Assembly (NCBI RefSeq): GCF_034932065.1
Contig: NZ_JAYGHP010000002.1
Location: 186,001 to 250,000 of the forward strand
Origin: Crocosphaera sp. UHCC 0190
Lineage (GTDB): Bacteria; Cyanobacteriota; Cyanobacteriia; Cyanobacteriales; Microcystaceae
Length of the DNA stretch: 64,000 nt
Direction of reading: 5' to 3'
Below, in pieces: positions 54,507-63,995 of the stretch. Within the stretch, counting starts at the first letter, position 1. Every line of letters begins with the position of its first letter. The notes below the pieces were generated by a model. The model was not told the DNA's origin, made no database searches, and worked only from the letters and a program-made list of their open reading frames with translations. The translations under genes and the position numbers were made by a program.

Positions 54507-54551
54507 GGTATTTTTTAATCCTAGGTTGTTCTGTTTTTATTACCATTTCCC

Positions 54552-55589
54552 ATGGATATCCGTACTTGTGAGATCAATTTAAACTATTGGTATGTGGTAG
54601 CTCGTAGCACAGATGTTACCACTAAACCCTTAGGGGTTCAATTATGGTATCGTTCTATTGTACTCTATCGAGATAGTAAGGGGAAAATTCATGGACTTGA
54701 TAATCGTTGTCCCCATCGACAAGTCAAACTAAGTGAGGGTCAAGTTGTCGAAAATTCTCTAGAATGTGCTTATCATGGCTGGCAATTTAATCAGGAAGGA
54801 AACTGTATTGTTATTCCTTATTTAACGGAAAGCCAACAATTACCTAACTGTCAAATTTATGCCTATCCTGTTCAGGAATCTGATGGATTTATCTGGGTAT
54901 TTCCTGGGGATAAAAGTATTTTGAACGCGAATAATATTCAGCCCTTAAAAATTCCTGAATGGCAAGCTCTCAATTATTTAGGAACTGTTTCAGTCATTGA
55001 TTGTCAAGGACATTTTTCATTTTTGATTGAAAATTTAATGGATATGTATCATGGTCATCTCCATCATAATTATCAGGCTTGGACGGGAGCAAAATTAAAA
55101 GAATTATGCACAGAAAAGCATAAAGTTAATGCTTTTTATGAAGCCCAAAGTTATTATAAAATTGATAAAATTTGGTCAGTTAGTCAATTATTTTTCCCTC
55201 AATTAAGACGGTTACATTCTGAACCCTTAACTGTCAGTTATATTTATCCCCATTGGCTATCAAAATTAGGTAAAGAGTTTACAATTTATTGTTTATTTTG
55301 TCCGATTAATTTAACCCATACTCGCGCTTACTTAATTCATTTTACCTCTTTAAACGCCTTTTGGCGATTACATAAATTACCGATTTGGTTTCGACAATTA
55401 CTCAAAAATAGTTTATGGGGAACAGCACAAAAAATGTTAGATGGATTAGTGGCACAAGATGTTAAAATGATTGAACAAGAACAACAAGCTTACTTACAAA
55501 ATAAGAACCAGAAAACCCATGAAGTCAATCCTACTATTAGTCAAGTACAAAAACTGATTAAACTCCTAGGTGAAGTTGAGAAAAAGTAG
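54552..55589 (+). CDS. Rieske-type non-haem iron oxygenase
   Basis: 345 residues. An N-terminal Rieske domain has CPH (about 54-56) and CAYH (74-77) separated by 17 residues, ligating [2Fe-2S]. The catalytic domain has ENLMDMYHGHLHHNYQ with the Asp and His pattern for mononuclear iron. It belongs to the group of pheophorbide a oxygenase-like and vanillate O-demethylase-like enzymes; the substrate is unknown and may be a pigment or aromatic. No C-terminal membrane anchor. It diverges from the RibK-like gene. Confidence 0.85.
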   Translation: MDIRTCEINLNYWYVVARSTDVTTKPLGVQLWYRSIVLYRDSKGKIHGLDNRCPHRQVKLSEGQVVENSLECAYHGWQFNQEGNCIVIPYLTESQQLPNCQIYAYPVQESDGFIWVFPGDKSILNANNIQPLKIPEWQALNYLGTVSVIDCQGHFSFLIENLMDMYHGHLHHNYQAWTGAKLKELCTEKHKVNAFYEAQSYYKIDKIWSVSQLFFPQLRRLHSEPLTVSYIYPHWLSKLGKEFTIYCLFCPINLTHTRAYLIHFTSLNAFWRLHKLPIWFRQLLKNSLWGTAQKMLDGLVAQDVKMIEQEQQAYLQNKNQKTHEVNPTISQVQKLIKLLGEVEKK

Positions 55590-55804
55590 AGTTTTAGTTT
55601 CATAAATCTATTTCAAAAGTCAGAGAAAATAAGCTAAGAAAAATCTTATTTTCCGCCAAAAAATTTCCTGGGATTTGTTGGAAAAAGTGATCTGATAAAA
55701 ATGTACCTCAAGAGCAAAAAAGGAGCAACTACCCTGGTATAATTAACAAAGAGTAAATCCAGCAAACCCAAGTAAATCGGTTAATCATCTAATTTTCATT
55801 GCCT

Positions 55805-56458
55805 ATGGACACTTCCTTGCAATTAGAACACACCCCTAGTTTTATCTCTCCCCAATTATCTCCTGAAGAACTGCACATAGAAAAAACTTTAAAATTGGGA
55901 GTATTAGCATCAGGAAGTGGTAGCAATTTTGAAGTAATTGCTCAAGCCATTAATCATCAAGAACTCAATGCCAAAATCCCCTTAGTAATTTACAATAATC
56001 CCCAGGCAAAAGTTCAAGAAAGAGCGCAGAGATTAAACCTAGAGGCAAAATTACTTAATCACCGCAAATTTAAGGGGAGAGAAGACCTAGATCAAGCCAT
56101 TGTCAACCTATTTAGAGAATACCAAATTGACTGGGTGATCATGGCGGGGTGGATGCGAATTGTGACCCCAGTTTTATTAGAAGCATTTCCCAACCATGTC
56201 ATCAATATTCATCCTAGTTTATTACCTAGTTTTAAAGGAATTAATGCCGTTGAACAAGCCTTAGAATCTGGGGTAAAAATCACAGGTTGCACCGTTCATA
56301 TTGCCAGTATAGAAGTAGATAGTGGCCCCATTTTATTACAAGCTGCCGTACCAATTTTGCCCCATGACACTCCAGAAACCTTACACGCCAGAATTCAAAT
56401 TCAAGAACACAAAATTTTCCCCCAAGGGATTGCTTTAGCTGCCCAACTTTATCCTTAA
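55805..56458 (+). CDS. purN: Phosphoribosylglycinamide formyltransferase
   Basis: Adds the formyl group from 10-formyltetrahydrofolate to GAR in purine synthesis. 217 residues with an N-terminal extension of about 28 before the fold starts at LKLGVLASGSGSNFEVIAQAI. Active-site motifs: VINIHPSLLPSFKGINAVEQAL (Asn, His) and IEVDSGPILLQ (Asp). A TTG two codons upstream is an alternative start. TATAAT at about 55736 is a likely -10. Confidence 0.93.
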   Translation: MDTSLQLEHTPSFISPQLSPEELHIEKTLKLGVLASGSGSNFEVIAQAINHQELNAKIPLVIYNNPQAKVQERAQRLNLEAKLLNHRKFKGREDLDQAIVNLFREYQIDWVIMAGWMRIVTPVLLEAFPNHVINIHPSLLPSFKGINAVEQALESGVKITGCTVHIASIEVDSGPILLQAAVPILPHDTPETLHARIQIQEHKIFPQGIALAAQLYP

Positions 56459-56478
56459 GTATCAGACTCAATAAACCC

Positions 56479-57396
56479 ATGATTGACGCGCCTGATTTCA
56501 TACTTTTTGCCCAACATGGATGGGCGGATACCAATGAAGAAATTAGTCAACTGGCCACCGCATTAGTTACTCCGAATACAAAAATCATTGCCCCTAATTT
56601 GGGGTGGTTAAAAACCTGGTTAAGTCTTGACGCTCTCATGGAAACCGTTGAAGCTTCTGCCCTAGAAATCATTGAAAAATATCCGACAACTCCTTGGCAA
56701 ATTATTGGTCACTCCATGGGGGGATTAATTTGGTTAGAAATTCTCAATAAACATCCTAAATGGTGGTCAAAAATCAACTCTCTAACTCTCATTGCTTCTC
56801 CTGTCGGGGGTGCAGATATTGCCCGAATTATTGACCCCTTATCCCTTGGTATTGGCATTGCCAAAGACTTAGGAAAAAACCGCCGAATCATGGCTGATAG
56901 AATCACTAAAATTATTCCCACCTTAGTGATTGCGGGTAATATTGATAATGGCAGCGATGGTACTATTCCCATCTCAGCCACTAAATTATCCTATGCTCAT
57001 TTTGTTGGTTTACCAGCCATTTCTCACGCCCAACTTAAAAATCATCCCCATGTCGTTGAAGTGATTCAAAAGTTTTGGCAAACTTCCCCTAGTCCCGCCT
57101 TATTTGAAAAAGATTTGCCTAGCATTTTAATTGAGCGACTGCAATTAATTCCTGGAATGACTGATGCTCATCCGCGAGATTTTGAGAGAGCGAAAACCTA
57201 TTTAACCTTTGAAAAAGGAGTCAGTATTCGACTGTGGACAAATCCCCTCAATGTGCTTCATATTTTTGTGGCGAATGAGCAAGAAGAATGTCTTTATGCG
57301 GGTTTTGTGGGTTGGATTCATTCTGATGCCTTAACTCAAGCCCTCGAAGCCATTCATCAAGATTACTATGAATTAGTCATTCATGGATTTGAGTAA
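56479..57396 (+). CDS. Alpha/beta hydrolase, lipase-like
   Basis: 305 residues. Fold begins at FILFAQHGWADTNEEISQL. The nucleophile elbow is IIGHSMGGLIWLEIL with the catalytic Ser at about residue 79, and GNIDNGSDGTIPISATKL holds a likely acid. The C-terminal 90 residues (MTDAHPRDFERAKTYLTF onward) are an added domain. No signal peptide. It lies 20 bases after purN and is probably co-transcribed. Substrate unknown. Confidence 0.78.
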   Translation: MIDAPDFILFAQHGWADTNEEISQLATALVTPNTKIIAPNLGWLKTWLSLDALMETVEASALEIIEKYPTTPWQIIGHSMGGLIWLEILNKHPKWWSKINSLTLIASPVGGADIARIIDPLSLGIGIAKDLGKNRRIMADRITKIIPTLVIAGNIDNGSDGTIPISATKLSYAHFVGLPAISHAQLKNHPHVVEVIQKFWQTSPSPALFEKDLPSILIERLQLIPGMTDAHPRDFERAKTYLTFEKGVSIRLWTNPLNVLHIFVANEQEECLYAGFVGWIHSDALTQALEAIHQDYYELVIHGFE

Positions 57397-58102
57397 TATT
57401 GATAATAACAAAGGTGGGCATTGTCCACCCTACGATAAAATTTCTTGATCATGACATCACAAAATCATGAATACTGATCTAAAATATTGATATTCTCACC
57501 ATGGCTAATCTAATTATCAATGTTCTATAGCCTAAAGGCTAAGACTACATAAACAAAGCCTGGCTTCCCAGGCTTTTATAAGGTTGAAAATAAGACTAAA
57601 AATCTGATAATAATAACTGATTTTATTAACTTATTTTCTATTAGGAAAAAAATAACCAGAATACCACCTCTATTAATTAGCCCAAATTATATTAAATTGT
57701 ATAAACTATGATTTATTTCAATCAATCAACGCCCTTGACAGAACTTCATGAAGATCCTGTTTTTCCTGATTTTGCTAAAATTTGCCCGAAAACCAGAATT
57801 TGCCTATTTTCAAAATCTGCTATACTAATGTTATGTTGCATCTCTCCATACAAAAATTCGATTACAACCCTCAAAACCCTGTATTTCGTTACTTGCGTTT
57901 TTCCTTAGTTTTCCCTTATCCCCAAAAATAACCCAATTCAGATAACAGCGTAGAGAGTACAGAAGAACTAATCAATAAGTTTTATAAACTGAGCTTGACA
58001 AAGTATCTTAAAAAAAAATGTAGCTTGGCGTAAGTTGATTATGTTAACTTCTTAAAGAGGAGTTGTCCTCCGATTTATTTTCGTCTATTTACCTGAAGGA
58101 CA
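57397..58102. promoter_or_regulatory. Long region upstream of kaiA
   Basis: 706 bases. It holds a dispersed hairpin repeat (57411-57430) and the terminator at 57555-57577, then about 500 AT-rich bases leading to kaiA. GAGGA-GTTG-TCCTC (about 58058-58071) is a small hairpin just before the kaiA start. Short frames at 57708-57908 and near 57834 lack ribosome-binding sites and family features. The kai promoter is probably in the last 200 bases, but I could not place it. Confidence 0.4.
57555..57577 (+). terminator. Terminator behind the purN-hydrolase unit
   Basis: AAAGCCTGG/CCAGGCTTT with a 4-base loop and further T residues. A strong rho-independent form 158 bases past the hydrolase stop. Confidence 0.82.
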
Positions 58103-59008
58103 TTGCATACTCGACTATCGATTTGTCTTTATAGCGGTGACAGAATTCTCGCCCAGTCTCTGACCAAACATCTGAGGGACGAACGCTATCGTTTATATAT
58201 AATAGAGGCAGCAGAGGAATTATTGGCCTTCGTTACCCAGCAAAGCGAAACCATCGATTGTCTGATTGTCATTCGAGATCCCGCTATCCTGCCGTTATTT
58301 AATCAACTTTATGAACAGGGAACCCTGTTACCCGTTATAATTATTGAGCGAGAGATAGAATTTGAGGAAAACTTCCAAGGGAAAGAGTCTCCAACTTTTT
58401 TGTATCATAGTGCGGAAATTCATCATATTGCCCGTGAATTAGATGATATTCCTATCACCATTGACCGTGCTATTACTAAGTTTCTCACTCTTGGCCCCAG
58501 TTGTTTTCTCAACAGTCGTCCTGCGTCTCCTCAACAAGAAATAATTGATGAAAATCATCAGAGTTTTTTATTATTACAACAGCGTCGGTTAGCAGAAAAG
58601 CTAAAAGAAAGACTGGGATATTTAGGTGTGTACTATAAACGTAACCCCAAGTGTTTTTATCGTAATCTTTCCCCAGAAGATAAAAAGGAGTTAATTAAAC
58701 AACTAAGTGACAACTATCGAGAAATTGTGCTTAATTACTTTAATGATAATTCCGATGTCAATCAAGCGATCGATCAATTCGTAAATCAGGCATTTTTTGC
58801 CGATGTTTCTGTGTCTCGTGTCTTAGAAATTCACATGGAGTTAATGGATGAATTTTCTCAACAACTTAAATTAGAAGGGCGTAGTGAAGAAATTTTGCTG
58901 GACTATCGCTTAACAATTATTGATATTCTAGCTCATTTAGGAGAAATGTATCGCCGTTCTATTCCCAGAGGAGATATTCTTTTTGATTTATTAAATCAAA
59001 TAGATTAA
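58103..59008 (+). CDS. kaiA: Circadian clock protein KaiA
   Basis: Stimulates KaiC autophosphorylation by holding its A-loop exposed. 301 residues, a full-length KaiA: the N-terminal pseudo-receiver (LSICLYSGDRILAQSLTKHL, with IDCLIVIRDPAILPLF replacing the phospho-acceptor site), a linker, and the C-terminal helical dimer domain (LGYLGVYYKRNPKCFYRNLSPEDKKEL). The start must be the TTG at 58103, because an in-frame stop lies only 9 bases upstream. AAGGA is just 2 bases before it. First gene of kaiABC. Confidence 0.95.
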   Translation: MHTRLSICLYSGDRILAQSLTKHLRDERYRLYIIEAAEELLAFVTQQSETIDCLIVIRDPAILPLFNQLYEQGTLLPVIIIEREIEFEENFQGKESPTFLYHSAEIHHIARELDDIPITIDRAITKFLTLGPSCFLNSRPASPQQEIIDENHQSFLLLQQRRLAEKLKERLGYLGVYYKRNPKCFYRNLSPEDKKELIKQLSDNYREIVLNYFNDNSDVNQAIDQFVNQAFFADVSVSRVLEIHMELMDEFSQQLKLEGRSEEILLDYRLTIIDILAHLGEMYRRSIPRGDILFDLLNQID

Positions 59009-59097
59009 AGTAAGACAACAGTCTGGGATTTTTTAACCTTTTTATGTTATCTCTAAACTCAAGATCCTTACTCAATGATTTTTCCTAACTTGCACCC

Positions 59098-59412
59098 ATG
59101 ATTAACTTTAAAAAAACCTATGTTCTCAAGCTCTATGTCGCAGGTAACACCCCCAACTCCGTACGAGCTTTAAAAACCCTAAAAAATATTCTTGAAGATG
59201 AATTTAAAGGGGTTTATGCTTTAAAGGTGATTGATGTGCTGAAAAATCCCCAACTCGCTGAAGAAGACAAAATCTTAGCCACCCCCACCCTTGCCAAAAT
59301 TTTGCCCCCACCCGTTCGTAAAATTATTGGCGATCTCTCAGATAGAGAGAAAGTATTAATTGGACTAGATCTTCTGTATGAAGAGATCCGAGAAAGAGAA
59401 AATGAACTCTAA
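59098..59412 (+). CDS. kaiB: Circadian clock protein KaiB
   Basis: A 104-residue fold-switching protein that binds the CI ring of KaiC at night and sequesters KaiA. Nearly canonical sequence: [40 protein letters not shown] and [20 protein letters not shown]. It lies 89 bases after kaiA and 97 before kaiC; in Synechococcus kaiBC has its own promoter in the kaiA-kaiB gap, and the gap here is large enough for one. Confidence 0.97.
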   Translation: MINFKKTYVLKLYVAGNTPNSVRALKTLKNILEDEFKGVYALKVIDVLKNPQLAEEDKILATPTLAKILPPPVRKIIGDLSDREKVLIGLDLLYEEIRERENEL

Positions 59413-59509
59413 AACTTTAATTATAAAGTCATGAGATTCCATGTTCAGCTTTCAGTTTTTCCCTAATTTGTGAATAATCTTCTTTTTAAAGTAGTTAAAT
59501 AAAGCGATC

Positions 59510-61069
59510 ATGAATCAAGCTCTTCCTAGCGGCAACAAGCAACAAGAATTATCTCCCAAAGGAGTCCGAAAAATTCGGACAATGATTGAAGGATTTGATG
59601 AAATTACCCATGGTGGTTTACCCTTGGGGAGAACAACCCTTGTCAGTGGAACGTCAGGAACAGGAAAAACCTTACTCGCGGTACAATTCCTTTATCATGG
59701 CATCAAATACTTCGATTATCCTGGATTATTTGTTACCTTTGAAGAATCCCCTACTGACATTATTGAAAATGCTTATAGTTTTGGCTGGGATTTACAAAAA
59801 CTCATTGATGAAGGGCAATTATTTATTCTCGATGCTTCCCCCGATCCTGATGGTCAAGAAGTCGTTGGAAGTTTCGATTTATCGGCTTTAATTGAACGCA
59901 TTCAGTATGCGATTTATAAGTATAAAGCCAAGCTTGTTTCTATCGATTCTGTGACAGCAGTTTTTCAACAATATGATGCAGCCCCAGTCGTCAGACGAGA
60001 AATTTTTCGCCTTGTTGCTCGTTTAAAGCTACTCGGTGTCACTTCAATTTTAACCACAGAACGGATAGAAGAATATGGACAAATTGCTCGTTTTGGGGTA
60101 GAAGAATTTGTCTCGGATAATGTGGTAATTGTTCGCAATGTTTTAGAAGGAGAACGTCGCCGTCGTACCGCAGAAATCCTGAAACTTCGCGGGACAACCC
60201 ACATGAAAGGGGAATATCCTTTTACGATTACCAATGATGGCATTAATATCTTCCCCTTAGGAGCAATGCGACTCACACAACGGTCATCTAATACGCGAAT
60301 TTCTTCCGGTGTTAAAACCCTTGATGAAATGTGCGGGGGAGGGTTCTTTAAAGATTCCATTATTTTGGCCACAGGGGCGACGGGAACGGGTAAAACTTTA
60401 TTAGTTAGTAAATTTTTAGAAGAGGGATGTCGCCAAGGAGAAAGAGCGATTTTATTTGCCTATGAAGAATCCCGGGCCCAGTTATCTCGAAATGCTTTTT
60501 CTTGGGGGATTGATTTTGAAGAAATGGAACGAAAAGGACTCTTAAAACTCCTCTGTACCTATCCCGAATCAGCCGGATTAGAAGACCATTTACAGATTAT
60601 TAAATCAGAAATTTCTGAGTTTAAACCTGGTCGTATTGCTATTGATTCTTTATCAGCTTTGGCCAGAGGGGTAACAAATAATGCCTTTCGTCAATTTGTG
60701 ATTGGGGTAACAGGGTACGCAAAACAAGAAGAAATTACGGGATTTTTTACCAATACCACCGATCAATTTATGGGGGCCCATTCTATTACGGAATCTCATA
60801 TTTCTACCATCACAGATACAATTTTGATGTTGCAATATGTCGAAATTCGTGGGGAAATGTCCCGGGCCATTAATGTCTTTAAGATGCGGGGTTCGTGGCA
60901 TGATAAAGGCATTCGAGAATACATGATTAATCAAGATGGCCCCATTATTCAGGATTCATTCCGTAATTATGAACGGATTATTAGTGGTTCTCCAACTCGT
61001 ATTGCTGTTGATGAGAAAAGCGAATTATCTCGGATTGTTCGGGGAGTGAAGGATAAGAGTGAGGATTAA
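59510..61069 (+). CDS. kaiC: Circadian clock ATPase/kinase KaiC
   Basis: Hexameric double-RecA clock core, 519 residues. CI: Walker A GTSGTGKT (47-54), catalytic Glu pair in FVTFEESP. CII: Walker A GATGTGKT, Glu pair in LFAYEESR, and the autophosphorylated Ser-Thr in SHISTITDTILMLQY. The C-terminal A-loop and tail (RISGSPTRIAVDEKSELSRI in outline) that KaiA binds are present. Together with kaiA and kaiB this is a complete three-protein oscillator. Confidence 0.98.
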   Translation: MNQALPSGNKQQELSPKGVRKIRTMIEGFDEITHGGLPLGRTTLVSGTSGTGKTLLAVQFLYHGIKYFDYPGLFVTFEESPTDIIENAYSFGWDLQKLIDEGQLFILDASPDPDGQEVVGSFDLSALIERIQYAIYKYKAKLVSIDSVTAVFQQYDAAPVVRREIFRLVARLKLLGVTSILTTERIEEYGQIARFGVEEFVSDNVVIVRNVLEGERRRRTAEILKLRGTTHMKGEYPFTITNDGINIFPLGAMRLTQRSSNTRISSGVKTLDEMCGGGFFKDSIILATGATGTGKTLLVSKFLEEGCRQGERAILFAYEESRAQLSRNAFSWGIDFEEMERKGLLKLLCTYPESAGLEDHLQIIKSEISEFKPGRIAIDSLSALARGVTNNAFRQFVIGVTGYAKQEEITGFFTNTTDQFMGAHSITESHISTITDTILMLQYVEIRGEMSRAINVFKMRGSWHDKGIREYMINQDGPIIQDSFRNYERIISGSPTRIAVDEKSELSRIVRGVKDKSED

Positions 61070-61121
61070 GCTGACACCTTGAAAGGTGCAGCTATTAAAA
61101 CAAAGCCCGCCTTCGCGGGCT
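61069..61121 (+). terminator. Double hairpin terminator of kaiABC
   Basis: First hairpin AGCTGACACCTT/AAGGTGCAGCT (one bulge), then AGCCCGC-CTTC-GCGGGCT at 61104-61121 with a T-rich flank. Confidence 0.8.
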
Positions 61122-61177
61122 GAGTTATTTGTTAATATTAATTATAATTAACCATAAATCATTTTGTTTGACTTACC

Positions 61178-62515
61178 TTGACTCAACAAGAAACCCATTT
61201 ACAACAAGCTCGCGCCAGTCTTCAACAGGCTCTATCCTGGTATAGTAGTGTTCGCCGTCATTGGAATTATCCCCCAAACCCTGAACTTCAAGCGGCGGTT
61301 AGGCCAGATTTACAAGCTTTAAAAGCATCCTTAGAAAAGCTGGAGCAAAATTTTATTAAAATTGCTACCTTTGGGTTAGTAAGTAGGGGAAAATCTGCGG
61401 TTATTAATGCCTTAATGGGTCAAAAAATGCTTGAGAGTGGCCCCATTCACGGGGTGACAAAATGGCCAAAATCTGTCCGTTGGACTCCCCCTAGTGGTAA
61501 AATTCAGGTGGAGTTTATTGATACCCCTGGATTAGATGAAATTGACGGGGAACAACGGGCTATCATGGCGCGGGAAATTGCCGAACAAGCGGATTTAATT
61601 TTGTTTGTGATTTCTGAGGATATTACTCGCACTGAATATGAGGCATTATTAGGCTTAAGAAAAACCTCAAAACCTCTAATTTTGGTGTTTAATAAAATTG
61701 ATCTCTATCCAGAAAAAGATTGCCAAGAAATCTATCAACAATTACAAAAGATTGGTCAAAAGTCTCAAGAAAAATCTCAATTACTGATTGTGCCAGAAGA
61801 TATTGTTCTGATTGCGGCTGCCCCCCAACCTATTCCTATTTTAGTCAAATATCCTGATGGCACAACTGCTGAAGAATGGGAAACCCCTGCCCCTAAAATT
61901 GATGCTTTAAGAAATAAAATTTTGACTATTTTAAATCAAGAAGGCCGTTCTTTATTATCCCTGAATGCCTTAAGACAAGCTGAAAAAGCAGAGGAAAATA
62001 TTGCCAGAAAAACTGTTAAGATTCGACAAAAAGAAGCAGAAGAAATTATCTGGAAATATGTTAAATACAAATCCTTAGCTGTTGCTATTAATCCCATTGC
62101 GATTTTTGATCTAATCGGGGGAGCTATCACAGATTTAGGCTTAATTCGCTCTTTAGCGCAATTATACGGCTTACCCATTACCAGTTATGAAGCAGGGAAA
62201 TTATGGCGTAAAATCCTGTTGAGTTCGGGAGGATTATTATTAGGAGAAATTGGCAGCAGTGTCATTTTGGGATTGGGAAAAAGTGCCTTAGCTGCTTCTA
62301 GTTTATTTGATAATCCAGGCCTATTAACGACTTATAGTAGTACGGCTATAATGCAGGGAGGAATTGCCGGATATTTTACTTATATTATTGGTAAAGCAGC
62401 ACAAGAATATTTAGAAAAAGGCTGTAGTTGGGGGCCTTTGGGCCCAAGTATGGTCATCAAAACTATTCTCAATCAAGTTGATCCTAATACGATTATTTAT
62501 CGCTTACAAAATTAA
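61178..62515 (+). CDS. Era/dynamin-like GTPase with membrane C-terminus
   Basis: 445 residues from a TTG start. G1 GLVSRGKSAVINALMG, G3 IDTPGLDEIDGEQ and G4 LVFNKIDLYPEK give a complete GTPase of the YcjX/Era-like group. The C-terminal 150 residues (SLAVAINPIAIFDLIGGAITDLG, LLSSGGLLLGEIGSSVILG, AGYFTYIIGKAAQEYL) are hydrophobic, DUF697-like. It probably acts at a membrane. No ATG is available near the N-terminal conserved block, so TTG is likely. Function unknown. Confidence 0.8.
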   Translation: MTQQETHLQQARASLQQALSWYSSVRRHWNYPPNPELQAAVRPDLQALKASLEKLEQNFIKIATFGLVSRGKSAVINALMGQKMLESGPIHGVTKWPKSVRWTPPSGKIQVEFIDTPGLDEIDGEQRAIMAREIAEQADLILFVISEDITRTEYEALLGLRKTSKPLILVFNKIDLYPEKDCQEIYQQLQKIGQKSQEKSQLLIVPEDIVLIAAAPQPIPILVKYPDGTTAEEWETPAPKIDALRNKILTILNQEGRSLLSLNALRQAEKAEENIARKTVKIRQKEAEEIIWKYVKYKSLAVAINPIAIFDLIGGAITDLGLIRSLAQLYGLPITSYEAGKLWRKILLSSGGLLLGEIGSSVILGLGKSALAASSLFDNPGLLTTYSSTAIMQGGIAGYFTYIIGKAAQEYLEKGCSWGPLGPSMVIKTILNQVDPNTIIYRLQN

Positions 62516-62555
62516 ACGAAAAAAACCTGTAGGATCAACAATTCTAACCCTAGGT

Positions 62556-63602
62556 TTATTGATAAGCCTTTGAATTTGATAAGATTTGTTTGCGATTCTT
62601 TTTGCATAATTCAAGGGCAGAAACATCTAAGACAAAACCATTTTTCCCTTGATATTTAGCCTGATAAAGAGCCTGATCGCTGAGAGAAATCAAGAGATCA
62701 GATTTTAAATTACTCTGGGGAATTATACTGGCAAACCCAACACTAATAGAAACATAAGGGGAAACTGAAGAGCGACGATGAGGAATTTGTAATTGTTGGA
62801 TCTGCTCAATAATTCTCTGACAAATGGGTTTTCCGCCCTTAGTATCCGTATTGGGGAGAATGATGGCAAATTCTTCGCCCCCATAGCGACAGACAAGATC
62901 CGTGGCTCGTAAGACGGCTGTTTTTAACCCTTGTGCCACTTGATAAAGACAGCGATCGCCTTCTAAATGTCCATAGGTATCATTATACTTTTTGAAGTAA
63001 TCAACATCGCATAAAATGAGTCCTAAAGGTTGTTGTTCTCGGATAGCCCGATGCCATTCTTGCTCCATACAATCATTAAAATGGAGACGATTGCCAATTT
63101 GGGTCAAGGGATCAAGACGAGACAATTTTTCTAGGTGATCATTGGCTTTTTCTAACTTTTTAACCAGACTTTCTAGATAAATATTTCTGCTTTGTAATTC
63201 TTGTTGTAATTGTCTGATTTTTAAGTGATTTTGTACCCTAGCTAAAACTTCAACCAATTTAAAGGGTTTGGTAATATAATCACAACCTCCCACGGAAAAA
63301 GCCTTTACCTTATCGAAAGCTTCATCACTAGCACTAATAAAAATTACGGGAATATCTTTGGTTTTAGGATTCGTTTTTAATTGTTGACAAACCGTATAGC
63401 CATCCATACCAGGCATACGAATATCGAGCAAAATCAAATCAGGGGGAGCTAATTCAACGGCTTTTAAGGTAATGGGGCCATTAAGAGACTGACGCACCTC
63501 ATACCCTTGCTCATCCAGCATACCAGACAGCAAGGCGAGATTATCAGCAGAATCGTCAACCACTAAAATGACGGGTTGGGGGACAGTATAAGGAGAGAAC
63601 AT
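62556..63602 (-). CDS. Response regulator with GGDEF diguanylate cyclase
   Basis: 348 residues: receiver domain 10-125 (VILVVDDSADNLALLSG, phospho-acceptor Asp in LILLDIRMPGMDGY, Lys in DYITKPFKL), a coiled-coil linker (QQELQSRNIYLESLVKKLEKAN), then a GGDEF domain (RLDPLTQIGNRLHFND, RYGGEEFAIILPN) with an intact GGEEF signature. It therefore probably makes cyclic di-GMP in response to phosphorylation. No clear inhibitory RxxD site was seen. It follows a kinase fragment on the same strand, likely its partner. Confidence 0.92.
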   Translation of the reverse strand: MFSPYTVPQPVILVVDDSADNLALLSGMLDEQGYEVRQSLNGPITLKAVELAPPDLILLDIRMPGMDGYTVCQQLKTNPKTKDIPVIFISASDEAFDKVKAFSVGGCDYITKPFKLVEVLARVQNHLKIRQLQQELQSRNIYLESLVKKLEKANDHLEKLSRLDPLTQIGNRLHFNDCMEQEWHRAIREQQPLGLILCDVDYFKKYNDTYGHLEGDRCLYQVAQGLKTAVLRATDLVCRYGGEEFAIILPNTDTKGGKPICQRIIEQIQQLQIPHRRSSVSPYVSISVGFASIIPQSNLKSDLLISLSDQALYQAKYQGKNGFVLDVSALELCKKNRKQILSNSKAYQ

Positions 63603-63684
63603 GATTAATACAGGTTAGTTTAATAAATGATAAAATGGTAAAAGAAACAACAGAAAATAGGGAACAAATTAAGTTAATCATGAC

Positions 63685-63699
63685 ATCTCATTTTGAGAT
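63685..63699. promoter_or_regulatory. Palindrome between kinase and cyclase genes
   Basis: ATCTCA-TTT-TGAGAT, identical over 15 bases to the core of the palindrome upstream of higBA. It lies 83 bases before the cyclase gene start and touches the stop codon of the upstream gene. Confidence 0.5.
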
Positions 63700-63995
63700 T
63701 ATTGGTGATGAGAATCTATGAGTTCTGTAATTGTAGCAAATTGGTAAGTTTCTGCCAGTTCTTTCAGAGATTTTGCTAAAGTGGGATGGGACAAAGCAAT
63801 CTGGTCAATCAAAGATAACACTTTTTTTCCATTGAGGTGAAGACTGGCTTGATAGAGTTGCCCTAACCACTCTCTAGGCATTGCTGTTAATGAATCTGGG
63901 GTTAATGCTGAAGAAACTTCTTCCTGTTGCCCATAATTATCAACTGTCATTTTTAACGGTTCATAAATATATTTTAGCCCCAAATGTTGGGACAT
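63699..63995 (-). CDS. C-terminal end of a probable sensor kinase (partial)
   Basis: 98 residues as read here, but the frame is open to the window edge and the sequence looks like a C-terminal tail, so the gene probably continues beyond 64000. MPREWLGQLYQASLHLNGKKVLSLIDQI and LAKSLKELAETYQFATITELI resemble the helical ends of cyanobacterial hybrid histidine kinases and their adaptor modules. It is followed by the response regulator-cyclase, which supports a two-component role. Confidence 0.55.
   Translation of the reverse strand: MSQHLGLKYIYEPLKMTVDNYGQQEEVSSALTPDSLTAMPREWLGQLYQASLHLNGKKVLSLIDQIALSHPTLAKSLKELAETYQFATITELIDSHHQ

Noticed and set aside
57708-57908. 66-codon plus-strand frame upstream of kaiA
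   Set aside because: Cysteine- and lysine-rich composition unlike its neighbours, no ribosome-binding site, no recognisable motif. It is more likely random in AT-rich DNA.
59965-60372. 135-codon frame antisense to kaiC
   Set aside because: Shadow of the kaiC codon pattern. kaiC itself has every family motif in the other frame.
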